This document shows, in pieces, positions 55,031-62,831 of a DNA stretch of 62,831 nucleotides. The translations under genes and the position numbers were made by a program. Under the pieces are notes generated by a model that saw nothing but the letters and a program-made list of their open reading frames with translations, searched no databases and was not told where the DNA came from. How positions within the stretch are numbered: the stretch's first letter is position 1; the number at the start of each line of letters is the position of its first letter. This stretch comes from Bacteroidota bacterium (lineage in GTDB: Bacteria; Bacteroidota; Bacteroidia; Bacteroidales; VadinHA17), in contig JADFQJ010000014.1 of the NCBI GenBank assembly GCA_022561875.1, forward strand, positions 1 to 62,831, written 5' to 3'.

Positions 55031-56182
55031 TTAATAGAATTGGACATTGATATTTATTGGATCTTTACTTTCAGGATTAAGCTCAAAACCTATTATGCTA
55101 AAATTTTTCTTCAATTTGATCTTTTCAGGATAATTAGTTAATGGTTTACCGGTTTGATCACCATACACATTCCTAAAAGATAATCTAACATCTGCACGCT
55201 GTGGTGTGGGAATGAAAGAATTTGAATCAGGATAAAAGGAAATCTCAACTTTTCTATTGTAGTGATTTAATCTTAATCTCTTTCTGTGTGATAATACATG
55301 ATCATAAACAGTGTTATCTCCGGTGACTTCAAGACCAAATGTTCGCAGAAAAGAAGAATCCATTATCCAATTTTTAAAGTGTAATATTTTTGAGGATTCC
55401 GCCGGATTAAATATGTAACGTTCTATTTCTTTGGTTTTTTCTTCCCAATCCTTGATTTCCATTTTCTCAATTTTCTTAATAATTCTTTCTTTTAGGTGAA
55501 TAGGTCCATAATAATCTTCTTTGAGCTTACCGTGTTTAAAGCGATTTATTAAATAATCATCATTTGGTTTAGTTAAGTTAACCAATTCGGTTACGTCATA
55601 AAAATCTCTCCCTTTCGCACGCTCGAGTATTGAACAGTATTTCATTGATAGTATTACATCAATAGGTGTTGTTTTTACTGATGTAAACACTCCAAAGCGG
55701 TTTATTATTCTATCTTCAGGAGTATATGAAAAATTGCCGTAGTTATGTGCCTGAGCATCGAGCTTAACGAAGATTTTTTTTCGAGGGTCATTGTGTATAC
55801 CCTGTATTTTAAGCATTTTTGAAAAGTTTATATATCTGGTATAAGCTCTATGATGATCCTTTTTAATCTTCTTTTCATGGTCTATTTCAACTTCAATACC
55901 TTCTTTTGCAAGCTGATTACACACGTACCGGCACATATTCTCATGATCAGTTTCATCATAATCTCCTTTAAGGTCGAAGTCAAGATCATCGGAAAATCGC
56001 CTGAAATCATGTACGATCCGAAGGTTCGAGCCACCAAGAAAAACAAGACTATCAGACCACTTACTATTATTGATAATATCAAGTATTTTATACTGAAAAT
56101 ACTCTTTAAGCATAGCCTGTTTAAATTTCGGTTGTCTTATATTTTCGTTGTAGGAGTTCTGTATTACGTTGAAATCAATCAT
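55031..56182 (-). CDS. AbiEii/AbiGii-family nucleotidyltransferase toxin
   Basis: A 383-residue type IV toxin-like protein. LVFLGGSNLRIVHDFRRFS (GGS 50-52) and SDDLDFDL (Asp65-70) form the nucleotidyltransferase active site, with a later KTTPIDVILSMKY and an ERAKGRDFYDV block typical of AbiEii. The C-terminal ~110 residues (after FLRTFGLEV) form an extra beta-rich segment I cannot assign. AbiE toxins block growth and can protect populations from phage. The antitoxin gene ends 19 nt upstream on the same strand. Confidence 0.85.
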   Translation of the reverse strand: MIDFNVIQNSYNENIRQPKFKQAMLKEYFQYKILDIINNSKWSDSLVFLGGSNLRIVHDFRRFSDDLDFDLKGDYDETDHENMCRYVCNQLAKEGIEVEIDHEKKIKKDHHRAYTRYINFSKMLKIQGIHNDPRKKIFVKLDAQAHNYGNFSYTPEDRIINRFGVFTSVKTTPIDVILSMKYCSILERAKGRDFYDVTELVNLTKPNDDYLINRFKHGKLKEDYYGPIHLKERIIKKIEKMEIKDWEEKTKEIERYIFNPAESSKILHFKNWIMDSSFLRTFGLEVTGDNTVYDHVLSHRKRLRLNHYNRKVEISFYPDSNSFIPTPQRADVRLSFRNVYGDQTGKPLTNYPEKIKLKKNFSIIGFELNPESKDPININVQFY

Positions 56183-56201
56183 ATTTACCTTTTTCTTTTA
56201 G

Positions 56202-56852
56202 CTATAAATAAACATTGAACATCAATTTTATACGTTTTTCAAGAATAGTGCTCTTAAATATGTCTAGATATAGATATATTTTATCTTTATCAAGATCATC
56301 ACGAAGAATAATTGGATTAAATCTCAATTCACGTATTTCGTCCTCAGTATTATAATGATTCCTTAAATATAAAAAATCAAGTATTGTTTTTTCGATATTA
56401 GCAACAGCAATCTGTCTGGTACTTACTCTTGTATCAAATGATCCACCACCGAAGCCCACATCAAATGCTAATAATGTATAACCAAAATAAAGAGATGGTT
56501 TGATCGAATGATAAAAATAATCACCCAATGGTGTTTTATAATGTCTTGGTTTGTTTGTGGTGACAGATGTAATAGAGAATGCACCTTCAGGCACAATCTG
56601 ATACCATGACAGGGCAGTCTCAAGACTTATATAAGAAGGGATATGAATAAGATTAGCTGTAAGCAAATGAGAGTTTTCATTTCTTGTATATTCAGGAAAA
56701 CAATACCATGAATTGCGGATTTTGATAATATATTCTTTATCCTGCCATTCTGAAAGTCTCCGATGGTCAAAATCCGGAAAATATTTTTTTATATCGGTAG
56801 TTGAAAAAACACCAAATTCTGACAGCTTATTTCTAAATTTAATATACAACAT
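56202..56852 (-). CDS. AbiEi-type antitoxin/transcriptional regulator
   Basis: A 216-residue protein. An N-terminal winged-helix-like region (GVFSTTDIKKYFPDFDHRRLSEW) is followed by the AbiEi core (SYISLETALSWYQIVPEGAFSITSVTTNK, then VANIEKTILDFLYLR). AbiEi neutralises AbiEii and represses the operon through two inverted repeats; two such sites occur just upstream (56863-56884 and 56920-56935). It is first gene of the pair. Confidence 0.82.
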   Translation of the reverse strand: MLYIKFRNKLSEFGVFSTTDIKKYFPDFDHRRLSEWQDKEYIIKIRNSWYCFPEYTRNENSHLLTANLIHIPSYISLETALSWYQIVPEGAFSITSVTTNKPRHYKTPLGDYFYHSIKPSLYFGYTLLAFDVGFGGGSFDTRVSTRQIAVANIEKTILDFLYLRNHYNTEDEIRELRFNPIILRDDLDKDKIYLYLDIFKSTILEKRIKLMFNVYL

Positions 56853-56862
56853 CTATTCTACA

Positions 56863-56884
56863 TTTATGTCAAAGATAACATAAA
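56863..56884. promoter_or_regulatory. Inverted repeat 1, probable AbiEi operator
   Basis: TTTATGT (56863-56869) and ACATAAA (56878-56884) are perfect arms 8 nt apart, 10 bp upstream of the antitoxin ATG. Confidence 0.6.
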
Positions 56885-56919
56885 GCAGGATTATAATCAA
56901 ATATTTCCATTACGTTTTC

Positions 56920-56935
56920 ATGTTATTAATAACAT
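56920..56935. promoter_or_regulatory. Inverted repeat 2, probable AbiEi operator
   Basis: ATGTTATTAATAACAT is a perfect palindrome sharing the word ATAACATAAA with repeat 1. A paired layout is what AbiEi autoregulation would need. Confidence 0.55.
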
Positions 56936-57180
56936 AAATCAGGAATGAATTACAGAATAGTTACAGGAAGCTTTTAACTTATAACTCTTAACTTATAACT
57001 TTTCATCCATAACACATTTTATAATTATGTGAACAATTATTACACTTTTTTCGAAGCTATGTTCTTTTAGCTGTCTTTATAACAACATAACCCTGAATTG
57101 CATTCTGATGAATAAAAATATCTCCGGTACTGTTCGTTTATTTCTTCCATAGCACATTTCCGCAACTTGCAAAGAAAAGT

Positions 57181-57881
57181 GTGAATCAGATAGTTGGTGT
57201 GATAGTACTTGTGTTTTCGGGGGCGATACTATTTTTATCTCCCCGGATTTTTACATACATAGCACTTGTTTATCAGCCTATTGTACTATTAATTATGGCG
57301 TATGTCATTGTATTCCTGGTTAAAACTCTCCGGGTGAAAGAGAAATATGCCTTGTTCCTTTTAATAGGTGCAATATTTTTTGGTTTTATCATCATCAACG
57401 ATTTTTTGTTTTACAATAAAATTATTCAAACAGGATACTTATTACCCTTTGGGCTGCTTGTAGTCATAATCTCAATTTCATACGGTTTATCGGGCAAATT
57501 CACCAAAGCATTGAATGAGACAGAGAAACTTAAAAACGAACTGGAAAAGTATAACAGGCGACTTGAAGAAATCGTGAAGGAAAGGACCAAAGTGATGGAG
57601 GATCAGAAAAAGCTCATGGAAGTCCAGACTGTGGAATTAAGGGTGGCAATCAGAAGGCAGCAGGAACTTTTCAAATAGCCAGACAGAATATTTGTCAAGC
57701 ATAAAGAACATAGATATTTGAAAAGTATGGACAGGTGGAAAATATTGCAGCCAGCAAGTCGACCGGACTGGGACTTGCATTCTGTAAAATGGCTGTCGAA
57801 GCACATGGTGGCGAAATTAGTGTTGTTTCTGAAATAAACAAGGGAAGCACTTTCTGGTTTACTATACCACAGAAAAAATAG
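57181..57881 (+). pseudogene. Remnant of a membrane histidine kinase (internal deletion)
   Basis: From GTG 57181 an open frame of 165 codons encodes about four TM segments and a coiled coil (KFTKALNETEKLKNELEKYN) and stops at 57678. After a gap, codons from 57717 read [24 protein letters not shown] and [21 protein letters not shown], ending TAG 57879-57881: the last third of a HATPase domain. The HisKA region and most of the ATPase domain are missing, so the kinase was deleted internally. Confidence 0.85.
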
Positions 57882-57886
57882 TATTA

Positions 57887-58774
57887 TTAAAGAATTGAAG
57901 GTGTCGAAGGATAAACATCTTTCGGTGTAAAATTTATTGCCATATTAATTAAATCGAGTAACTTTTTTTTATCTTTTGATAAGATTCCTTTTAATACAAG
58001 GTTGTTGGATATATGATCGCTACGATAAATGACATTATTTAGCTCAGTGTGTGTGATAAATGTTTTTAATTCTTTAAAATGTTCAGTAATTGAAAGAGGA
58101 GAGTAATTACCATTAAATCTGTTTTGAAAATGTTCCAAACCATATGGTAAACTTAAAGTGAGAGTTGAAAGGTATTTAGGATTTATACGGTTTATAATTT
58201 TAGCTGAGTTAACAGCATGTTGTACGCTATACTTTTTGCCACCAAGCCCGTTGATTATCATTATGGATGTGTCTATACCGGCTTCATGTGCCTTAAGTAT
58301 TCCATCGATAGTAGAATCATAAGTTTCTCCTTTGTTAATCAATTTAAGTAACTCGTCATCACCTGTTTCGATTCCTATGTATAATAATTTCAAACCCAGA
58401 CTTCTTAATTCTTGTAATTCACTATCTGACTTATTCAAAATATTTTTCGGCAAAGCATATGATGAAATACGTTGCATTTTACCAAACTGCCTTTTAATTT
58501 CGGTTAATATGGGAATAAGATTATTTGCAGATAAAACAAAAGCATTACCATCCGCAAGAAAAACTTTTCTGACACCTTTGTAAATCTTTGATAATAGTTC
58601 TATCTCGGGTCTTAGATCATCAATCTTTCGGACCTTGAACTTTTTGGATGTATACATTTCGCAAAATGCACATTTGTTCCAGAAACATCCAATTGTGGCT
58701 TGTAATATAACTGAACTTGCTTCGCCGGGAGGGCGAAAAACCGGTTCATTATATGTGATCTTGGAAAAGGTCAT
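57887..58774 (-). CDS. Radical SAM protein
   Basis: A 295-residue protein. GCFWNKCAFC provides the cluster cysteines (Cys30, 35, 38; spacing of four and two residues), followed by EMYTSKKF and a TIM-barrel core (VFLADGNAFVLSANNL, LLYIGIETGDDELLKLINKG, IMIINGLGG) like B12-independent HemN-type radical SAM proteins. Substrate unknown. It converges on the kinase pseudogene, only 5 nt away. Confidence 0.82.
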   Translation of the reverse strand: MTFSKITYNEPVFRPPGEASSVILQATIGCFWNKCAFCEMYTSKKFKVRKIDDLRPEIELLSKIYKGVRKVFLADGNAFVLSANNLIPILTEIKRQFGKMQRISSYALPKNILNKSDSELQELRSLGLKLLYIGIETGDDELLKLINKGETYDSTIDGILKAHEAGIDTSIMIINGLGGKKYSVQHAVNSAKIINRINPKYLSTLTLSLPYGLEHFQNRFNGNYSPLSITEHFKELKTFITHTELNNVIYRSDHISNNLVLKGILSKDKKKLLDLINMAINFTPKDVYPSTPSIL

Positions 58775-58859
58775 AATTTTCTATAATTCAAAACGGATAG
58801 ATTCATTTTACTTCCAAAAATACCACTTTATAATGAAAGATTAATTTTCGAATACAGAT

Positions 58860-59525
58860 TCAGATAAGCCACCTGTCCATATTCAAAATGTTAAAAAACA
58901 ATACTCCCTGGAGAACAAATCTGACAAGGCGTGCAAGGGCGAACAGGAGAAACCGTTTGAAGGGATATTTCAGCATGGTCACTGAAATCACAACAAGGGA
59001 GAACGGGGTGAATGGGAACAAGGCTGCAATGATGATGAAGGCGCCACCCCATTTCCTGACAAAGTTTATGTAATTGGTTAATCTTTTTTCAGTATAGGCT
59101 TTTACTTTTGGCCATCCCGATATCCATCTCCCGATCTGGTAGGAAATTACGCCACCAGTATAGGATAAAATACCAAAGAGAGCAAGGTAAACGAATGGCC
59201 TCTCAAATTTCAGGGTCCAGATAACAAACAGATCCACGGGGATCAAACCCGTGAAGGATTCAGAAACGAAAAAGAGGATGATCACGAACCTGTCAGAAAG
59301 TGTGTCGGTTACACCCTGAAACAGGCGGTTGAAATCAATCAGATATTTCCCGATCAGAAAAACCAGGAAAACAAAGATCACATAAAAGACAATGATCATC
59401 AATACATTTCTGCCAACATATCTGAACAATCCCCTCTCTTTGTAATGAATAAACAATTCTTTCACCCTGGATGCGGATCGATTAACCCGGTTATCTGATC
59501 TGTTATTTGTCATTTGTGAACCCAT
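58860..59525 (-). CDS. VTT-domain (DedA-like) membrane protein, second copy
   Basis: A 221-residue integral membrane protein with a basic N-terminus and about five TM segments. SESFTGLIPVDLFVIW, SYQIGRWISGWPKVK and LFPFTPFSLVVISVTMLKYPFKRFLLFALARLVRF parallel the copy at 42785-43363 (KYPFRKFLLYACFRFLRF). It probably has the same kind of lipid-related role. Confidence 0.8.
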   Translation of the reverse strand: MGSQMTNNRSDNRVNRSASRVKELFIHYKERGLFRYVGRNVLMIIVFYVIFVFLVFLIGKYLIDFNRLFQGVTDTLSDRFVIILFFVSESFTGLIPVDLFVIWTLKFERPFVYLALFGILSYTGGVISYQIGRWISGWPKVKAYTEKRLTNYINFVRKWGGAFIIIAALFPFTPFSLVVISVTMLKYPFKRFLLFALARLVRFVLQGVLFFNILNMDRWLI

Positions 59526-59684
59526 TTAAATTCGATGTGAACGTATGAAAAAATCATTAATAAAAATAAAGATGCAACAGGTTTCTTTCATGGTTTCTGC
59601 ACGCATTGTTACAACTTTGTCATTTATTGGGATATTTGTGATAGTTAGTCGGGTACTTATATCGTACATTTGATAAAAAATATT

Positions 59685-60953
59685 ATGAGCCCTATAGCAA
59701 AAGACAAAACAAAAAATCCGGTCATTCATAATACACATGCACACTGTTTTACCCTTGATCATATACCCGACAGGTTCGCAAAGGGATATTTTCCAATACC
59801 AGTCAGGATCAGTTGGCTCAGGAAATCCGGTATTCTAAAGTGGCTGGTCAGGAATATACCCAGACTGTTTAAGAGCGATCACGATATTGCTGAACGCATG
59901 ATCAACCTTATAAAATTCGGGCAACCTGAATTCCAAAAAACGATAATTGATAAGCTGACACAGTTTTATCCCCGCGACAGCAAATATGTTTTCCTGACAA
60001 TGGATATGGAGTATATGAATGCAGGAGAACCCAAAACAGATTTCTACGATCAACTTAAAAAGCTGGCGGAAATAAAAAAAGACGAGAAGTATGCTGAAAG
60101 AATTTTCCCTTTTATATTTGCTGATCCACGGAGACTGGAAGCTGATAAAGATTATTTCGATATTCTTAAAAATTATCTTACACAAAAAGGTTTCCAGGGA
60201 ATAAAAATCTATCCGGCATTGGGATACTGGCCATTTGATAAAAGGCTGATGAATGTGTATATGTTTGCTGCAGAAAACAATATTCCGGTAATGACCCATT
60301 GTTCAAAGGGAGTTGTACACGACAGGGGTCCTAAAAGGTTTGAAAACCACCCGGTTAAAACCGGATCCGTATTACCGGGGAAAAAAGCAAAAGATTACAC
60401 TGTACATTTTACCAATCCGGTGAATTACGAATGCCTGTTAAACCCGGATATATTATCAGGTTATTGGGAAATCACAAAAGCTGAGGCGGAGAAAATAAGC
60501 AAATTAAAAATTTGCATGGGGCATTTCGGGGGCAGCGAAGAATGGCATAAATACTTGCACAATCCCTGGCTTGCTGGTAAGGATATTAGCTATGAAGGGT
60601 ATCCTGCATTGGAAAAGAAGCACTGGTCATTCGATATTGATACAAAGGAAGGACATTTTAGCTGGTTCAGTATTATCTGCCAGCTGATATTGAAATATGA
60701 CAATGTATTTGCCGACGTGAGTTATATGCTTAGCAAACAAGAATACCATTCTATGCTTAAGGTTATACTCGAGAGCAGCGAAAAGATCAGGCGGAGAGTA
60801 TTATTCGGTACTGATTATTATGTGGTAGCCCAAACCGGCTCTGAGCGGGAGTTAAGCTTCAATTTGCGCGGTTACCTTGGTGAAGATCTGTTTAAACAAA
60901 TTGCCGAAACCAATCCCAGGGAGTACTTAAGCAGTGAAATAACTAAATGCTAA
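59685..60953 (+). CDS. Amidohydrolase-2 family metal-dependent hydrolase
   Basis: I prefer the second ATG (59685, MSPIAKDKTKNP); one at 59670 is also possible. NTHAHCF gives the HxH metal motif. GIKIYPALGYWPFD, MTHCSKGVVH, KICMGHFGG and LFGTDYYV complete a TIM-barrel amidohydrolase site (metal His residues and catalytic Asp). It is about 420 residues, longer than simple decarboxylase-type members because of inserts. Substrate not deducible. Its stop overlaps a 57-codon ORF (ATGCTAA). Confidence 0.8.
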   Translation: MSPIAKDKTKNPVIHNTHAHCFTLDHIPDRFAKGYFPIPVRISWLRKSGILKWLVRNIPRLFKSDHDIAERMINLIKFGQPEFQKTIIDKLTQFYPRDSKYVFLTMDMEYMNAGEPKTDFYDQLKKLAEIKKDEKYAERIFPFIFADPRRLEADKDYFDILKNYLTQKGFQGIKIYPALGYWPFDKRLMNVYMFAAENNIPVMTHCSKGVVHDRGPKRFENHPVKTGSVLPGKKAKDYTVHFTNPVNYECLLNPDILSGYWEITKAEAEKISKLKICMGHFGGSEEWHKYLHNPWLAGKDISYEGYPALEKKHWSFDIDTKEGHFSWFSIICQLILKYDNVFADVSYMLSKQEYHSMLKVILESSEKIRRRVLFGTDYYVVAQTGSERELSFNLRGYLGEDLFKQIAETNPREYLSSEITKC

Positions 60954-61120
60954 ATGCAATTGACAGGCGTAAAGCCTTCATCAAAAGCCTAAATAACAGT
61001 GGAGTTGGGCCCAAAGCTGATGAAATAATTCTGCAGGGAATTTTCTTTAACCTGCTGTCTTCGCTAAGATTTCTGCGGACAAATTATTATATCAGTCATG
61101 ATATCGATGGAGTTGTATAG
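60947..61120 (+). CDS. Short ORF overlapping the amidohydrolase stop (57 aa), possibly a gene fragment
   Basis: ATG at 60947 overlaps the amidohydrolase stop and encodes 57 residues, with NNSGVGPKADEIILQGIFF and a hydrophobic LLSSLRFLR segment, ending TAG 61118-61120. A related but broken peptide, TSGAGRKADE-stop, is encoded around 62335-62370, so both may be leftovers of a duplicated gene. No family recognised. Confidence 0.35.
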   Translation: MLNAIDRRKAFIKSLNNSGVGPKADEIILQGIFFNLLSSLRFLRTNYYISHDIDGVV

Positions 61121-61144
61121 GAAATAAGGGTATAAGTCATTATT

Positions 61145-61175
61145 TTTGGTTCTTCTATAAATTATTATAAATTTG
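61145..61175 (+). promoter_or_regulatory. Bacteroidota-type promoter of the HTH/nucleotidyltransferase pair
   Basis: TTTG (61145-61148), 19 nt, TAAATTTG (61168-61175): a full consensus match. The operator palindrome abuts it on the downstream side and covers the expected start site. Confidence 0.7.
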
Positions 61176-61196
61176 TAATTCGCGAATCGCGAATTA
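61176..61196. promoter_or_regulatory. Perfect 21-bp operator palindrome
   Basis: TAATTCGCGA (61176-61185) and TCGCGAATTA (61187-61196) are exact inverted repeats around one A. The site directly follows the -7 element and ends 11 bp before the HTH gene ATG, ideal for autorepression by an antitoxin. Confidence 0.8.
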
Positions 61197-61207
61197 ATAA
61201 AAGAAAA

Positions 61208-61720
61208 ATGAAAAAACACAATGGAATGCGTCCACAAGATGTGGTTATTTTATTAAAAATTGCTTCAACCAAAACAGAACCATGGCTTGGTAAAGATATT
61301 GCTACTGATCTTTATATTAGTAACAGTGAGGTGAGTGAATCACTAAATCGCTCAAAAATGGCCGGATTGCTTGATTCTTCAAAGAAAAAGTTAATGCGAC
61401 AGGCATTTTTAGAATTTGTTGAACATGGTTTAAAATACGTTTTTCCGGCAGTCCCTGGGAGGATCGTAAGAGGCATGCCAACAGCACATTCTGCCTCACC
61501 TTTAGATAATCTGATTCAAAGTAGTGAAGATTTTGTATGGCTTGATGCTCATGGGATATCGAGAGGACAATCCATCGAACCACTTCACCCGGGAGTTGTA
61601 CAAGCTGCAAAAAAAGACAATCTACTCTATGAACTTTTGGCTTTAACAGATGCCTTAAGAGTTGGTAAATCCAGAGAAACAAAATTTGCTTTTGATGAAA
61701 TAAAAAAACGGATTGGCTAA
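61208..61720 (+). CDS. HTH-domain antitoxin-like protein
   Basis: A 170-residue protein with an N-terminal winged-helix region (QDVVILLKIA, DIATDLYISNSEVSESLNRSKMAGLLD), then a segment FPAVPGRIVRGMPTAHSA and an acidic C-terminal helix. It precedes and overlaps by one base (TAATG) a nucleotidyltransferase toxin gene, the usual antitoxin-first order. Promoter and perfect palindrome lie directly upstream. The antitoxin is intact though its partner is broken. Confidence 0.7.
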   Translation: MKKHNGMRPQDVVILLKIASTKTEPWLGKDIATDLYISNSEVSESLNRSKMAGLLDSSKKKLMRQAFLEFVEHGLKYVFPAVPGRIVRGMPTAHSASPLDNLIQSSEDFVWLDAHGISRGQSIEPLHPGVVQAAKKDNLLYELLALTDALRVGKSRETKFAFDEIKKRIG

Positions 61721-62224
61721 TGGCTAAAATCGCTGAGATAAACATTGCTGCCGTTAAAAAAGTTGCACAAGCACTTGAAAATCTTAACGATAATGTTGCA
61801 TATGTTGGAGGTGCCGTGGTCAATATATATGCTGATGATCCTGCTGCTGGTGAAGTCAGGCCTACAAAAGATGTTGATATTACTTTGGAAATCGCATAAG
61901 CTTAATGAAACCCTGACAATAAAAATACTGTCAGTTGCATTTTTTCTGGCTTCAAAGTTTACAGCCTATCATGATAGAGGCAAAGATCCACGGACCAGCT
62001 ATGATTTTGAGGATATCATTTATGTACTTGATAACCGTGTAAATCTTGTGAATGATATATTAGAAGCACCAAAAGATGTTCGTAAATACTTGATAAATGA
62101 ATTTATACGACTGTTTGATAAGGAAATGGAGGAGGGTATATTGTGTCATTTAGAACCTGAAACACAATCAGAAAGGGCTAAATTACTAAAATCCAAATTG
62201 TTGGAGATTATCAACAAAGGATGA
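61720..62224 (+). pseudogene. Nucleotidyltransferase toxin with frameshift/deletion
   Basis: Frame one (61720-61899) encodes AYVGGAVVNIYADD and RPTKDVDITLEIA, the active-site GG and DxD region, then stops. The downstream frame up to TGA/TAA 62224 encodes LSVAFFLASKFTAYHDRG and YDFEDIIYVLDNRVNLV, the matching C-terminal part. About 100 residues of the middle are absent, so a deletion with frame change inactivated the toxin. Confidence 0.78.
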
Positions 62225-62334
62225 TTCTAAACTTTTACTAAGGTCAAACATCCGCTGGATGATTTTGCCAGGTTGTTCGGTGGCGGTACCGATATAGGAC
62301 TGCTGCACAGCCATTATATCTGATTTTAGGTTAA

Positions 62335-62392
62335 CCAGCGGAGCTGGGCGCAAAGCTGATGAATAAATTATGCCGGAAATTTGCTTTTTTTT
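62335..62392. repeat. Degraded copy of sequence near 61001-61046
   Basis: GGAGCTGGGCGCAAAGCTGA here and GGAGTTGGGCCCAAAGCTGA at 61001 share the exact word CAAAGCTGATGAA and neighbouring bases, in direct orientation either side of the HTH/nucleotidyltransferase pair. The spacer 62225-62767 otherwise shows only short broken reading frames (e.g. DFARLFGGGTDIGLLHSHY) and AT-rich sequence. Confidence 0.55.
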
Positions 62393-62767
62393 TGCGTTAC
62401 ATTGAACGAAAACTACGGGTGAGAACTGGAATAAAACTTTTTGCAGGTTGGTGTAAACGGAATATAAAAATTAATTGTTCTACTGCAGAGCATTGAGTAA
62501 TGCATTTTAAATATGTTTTAGGATAGCCAACCGGCTATTAAAAATAATGACGAATTATAGGACAAACGGGGAGGAGGTATCTGGTTCCAGGTTACCAGCG
62601 CCCGGTATAGGATATTGATATTCTTTCAACTTAATAAACCCTTACCGCCGTCAGTCAGACTTATCAAGCTGATTAACTTTTTTATGGTGCTATTTCATTG
62701 CACCAATAATTATAACCTATAATTCCTCTATTTTCTTAACTTGTAAGAAATTGATTAAAATCTTTAT

Positions 62768-62831
62768 ATGAACCGGATTAAAATTTTCATCCTGCTGCTA
62801 TTTTTTATACAGGGATGTACCCATAACAGAT
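62768..62831 (+). CDS. Start of a lipoprotein gene (runs off the window)
   Basis: ATG at 62768 begins MNRIKIFILLLFFIQGCTHN: a short basic end, hydrophobic core and lipobox Cys, i.e. a lipoprotein signal peptide. Only 21 codons are inside the window, so the product cannot be named. Confidence 0.6.
   Translation, partial: MNRIKIFILLLFFIQGCTHNR

Noticed and set aside
56890-56899. SOS-like operator GATTATAATC near the AbiE genes
   Set aside because: It shares the arms of the dinB palindromes but is 10 bp without the central spacing, so it is probably chance in AT-rich DNA.
61317-61823. A 168-codon frame on the minus strand opposite the HTH gene
   Set aside because: It is antisense to a gene with HTH features, an operator and translational coupling; it has no recognisable motif.

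Overview
The window is a chromosomal segment of a Bacteroidota bacterium, most likely in or near the Bacteroidales/Marinilabiliales. Evidence: about 40% GC; an rpsF-rpsR-rplI operon; DUF4252, PorT-like outer-membrane and 7TM-kinase proteins; weak or absent Shine-Dalgarno sequences; and several promoters fitting the Bacteroidota consensus (TTTG, about 19 nt, TAnnTTTG). The assignment rests on gene content and motifs read by eye; no database search was possible.

Layout. 1-3747: a DNA-damage module made of a truncated second DnaE, a DinB polymerase and a divergent XRE-S24 (LexA-like) regulator, with two tandem palindromes in front of dinB. 3970-8669: L-2-hydroxyglutarate oxidase, tRNA-Lys, an SDR, a thioesterase, and a decaying DUF4252/ECF-sigma locus holding a three-part chimeric gene and a frameshifted pseudogene. 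8731-17163: ribosomal proteins S6/S18/L9, dnaX, icd, a phosphoesterase, a beta-barrel protein and cardiolipin synthase. 17164-17945: intergenic, with a small secreted ORF and a candidate rod-shaped small RNA. 17946-21660: a three-gene acyl-CoA (propionyl-CoA type) carboxylase operon. 21905-22444: a promoter, about 500 nt of strongly structured non-coding RNA and a terminator that I cannot assign to a known family. 22640-32672: an HExxH protein, SRAP/YedK, a TonB-like protein, a C69 dipeptidase, a PP2C phosphatase beside an OLD-like ATPase, ssb, and a small operon of a Zn-finger protein, an S58 aminopeptidase and an Asp/Glu racemase.

32854-41788: seven genes on the minus strand. They combine methylcrotonyl-CoA carboxylase, a methylglutaconyl-CoA hydratase-like enzyme and an acyl-CoA dehydrogenase with an archaeal-type HMG-CoA synthase / thiolase / DUF35 trio. 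Together they could connect isovaleryl-CoA and acetyl-CoA through HMG-CoA without HMG-CoA lyase, in either direction. 43430-50868: a complete AmmeMemoRadiSam locus (radical SAM AmrS, Memo-AMMECR1 fusion) with DUF362, DUF6599 and a membrane spermidine-synthase-like protein. Its soluble members carry Tat-like or Sec signal peptides, suggesting an exported version of this functionally unassigned system.

51047-62831: phosphofructokinase, CYTH, cold-shock protein with tandem promoters, PAS kinase, an AbiE-type toxin-antitoxin pair with two inverted repeats, a deleted kinase pseudogene, a radical SAM protein, a VTT membrane protein, an amidohydrolase, a second nucleotidyltransferase toxin-antitoxin pair whose toxin is broken but whose 21-bp operator is perfect, and the start of a lipoprotein gene. 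A mosaic family of short repeats occupies many spacers (3.9, 36.8, 39.0, 42.7, 49.1, 51.0 and 54.9 kb).
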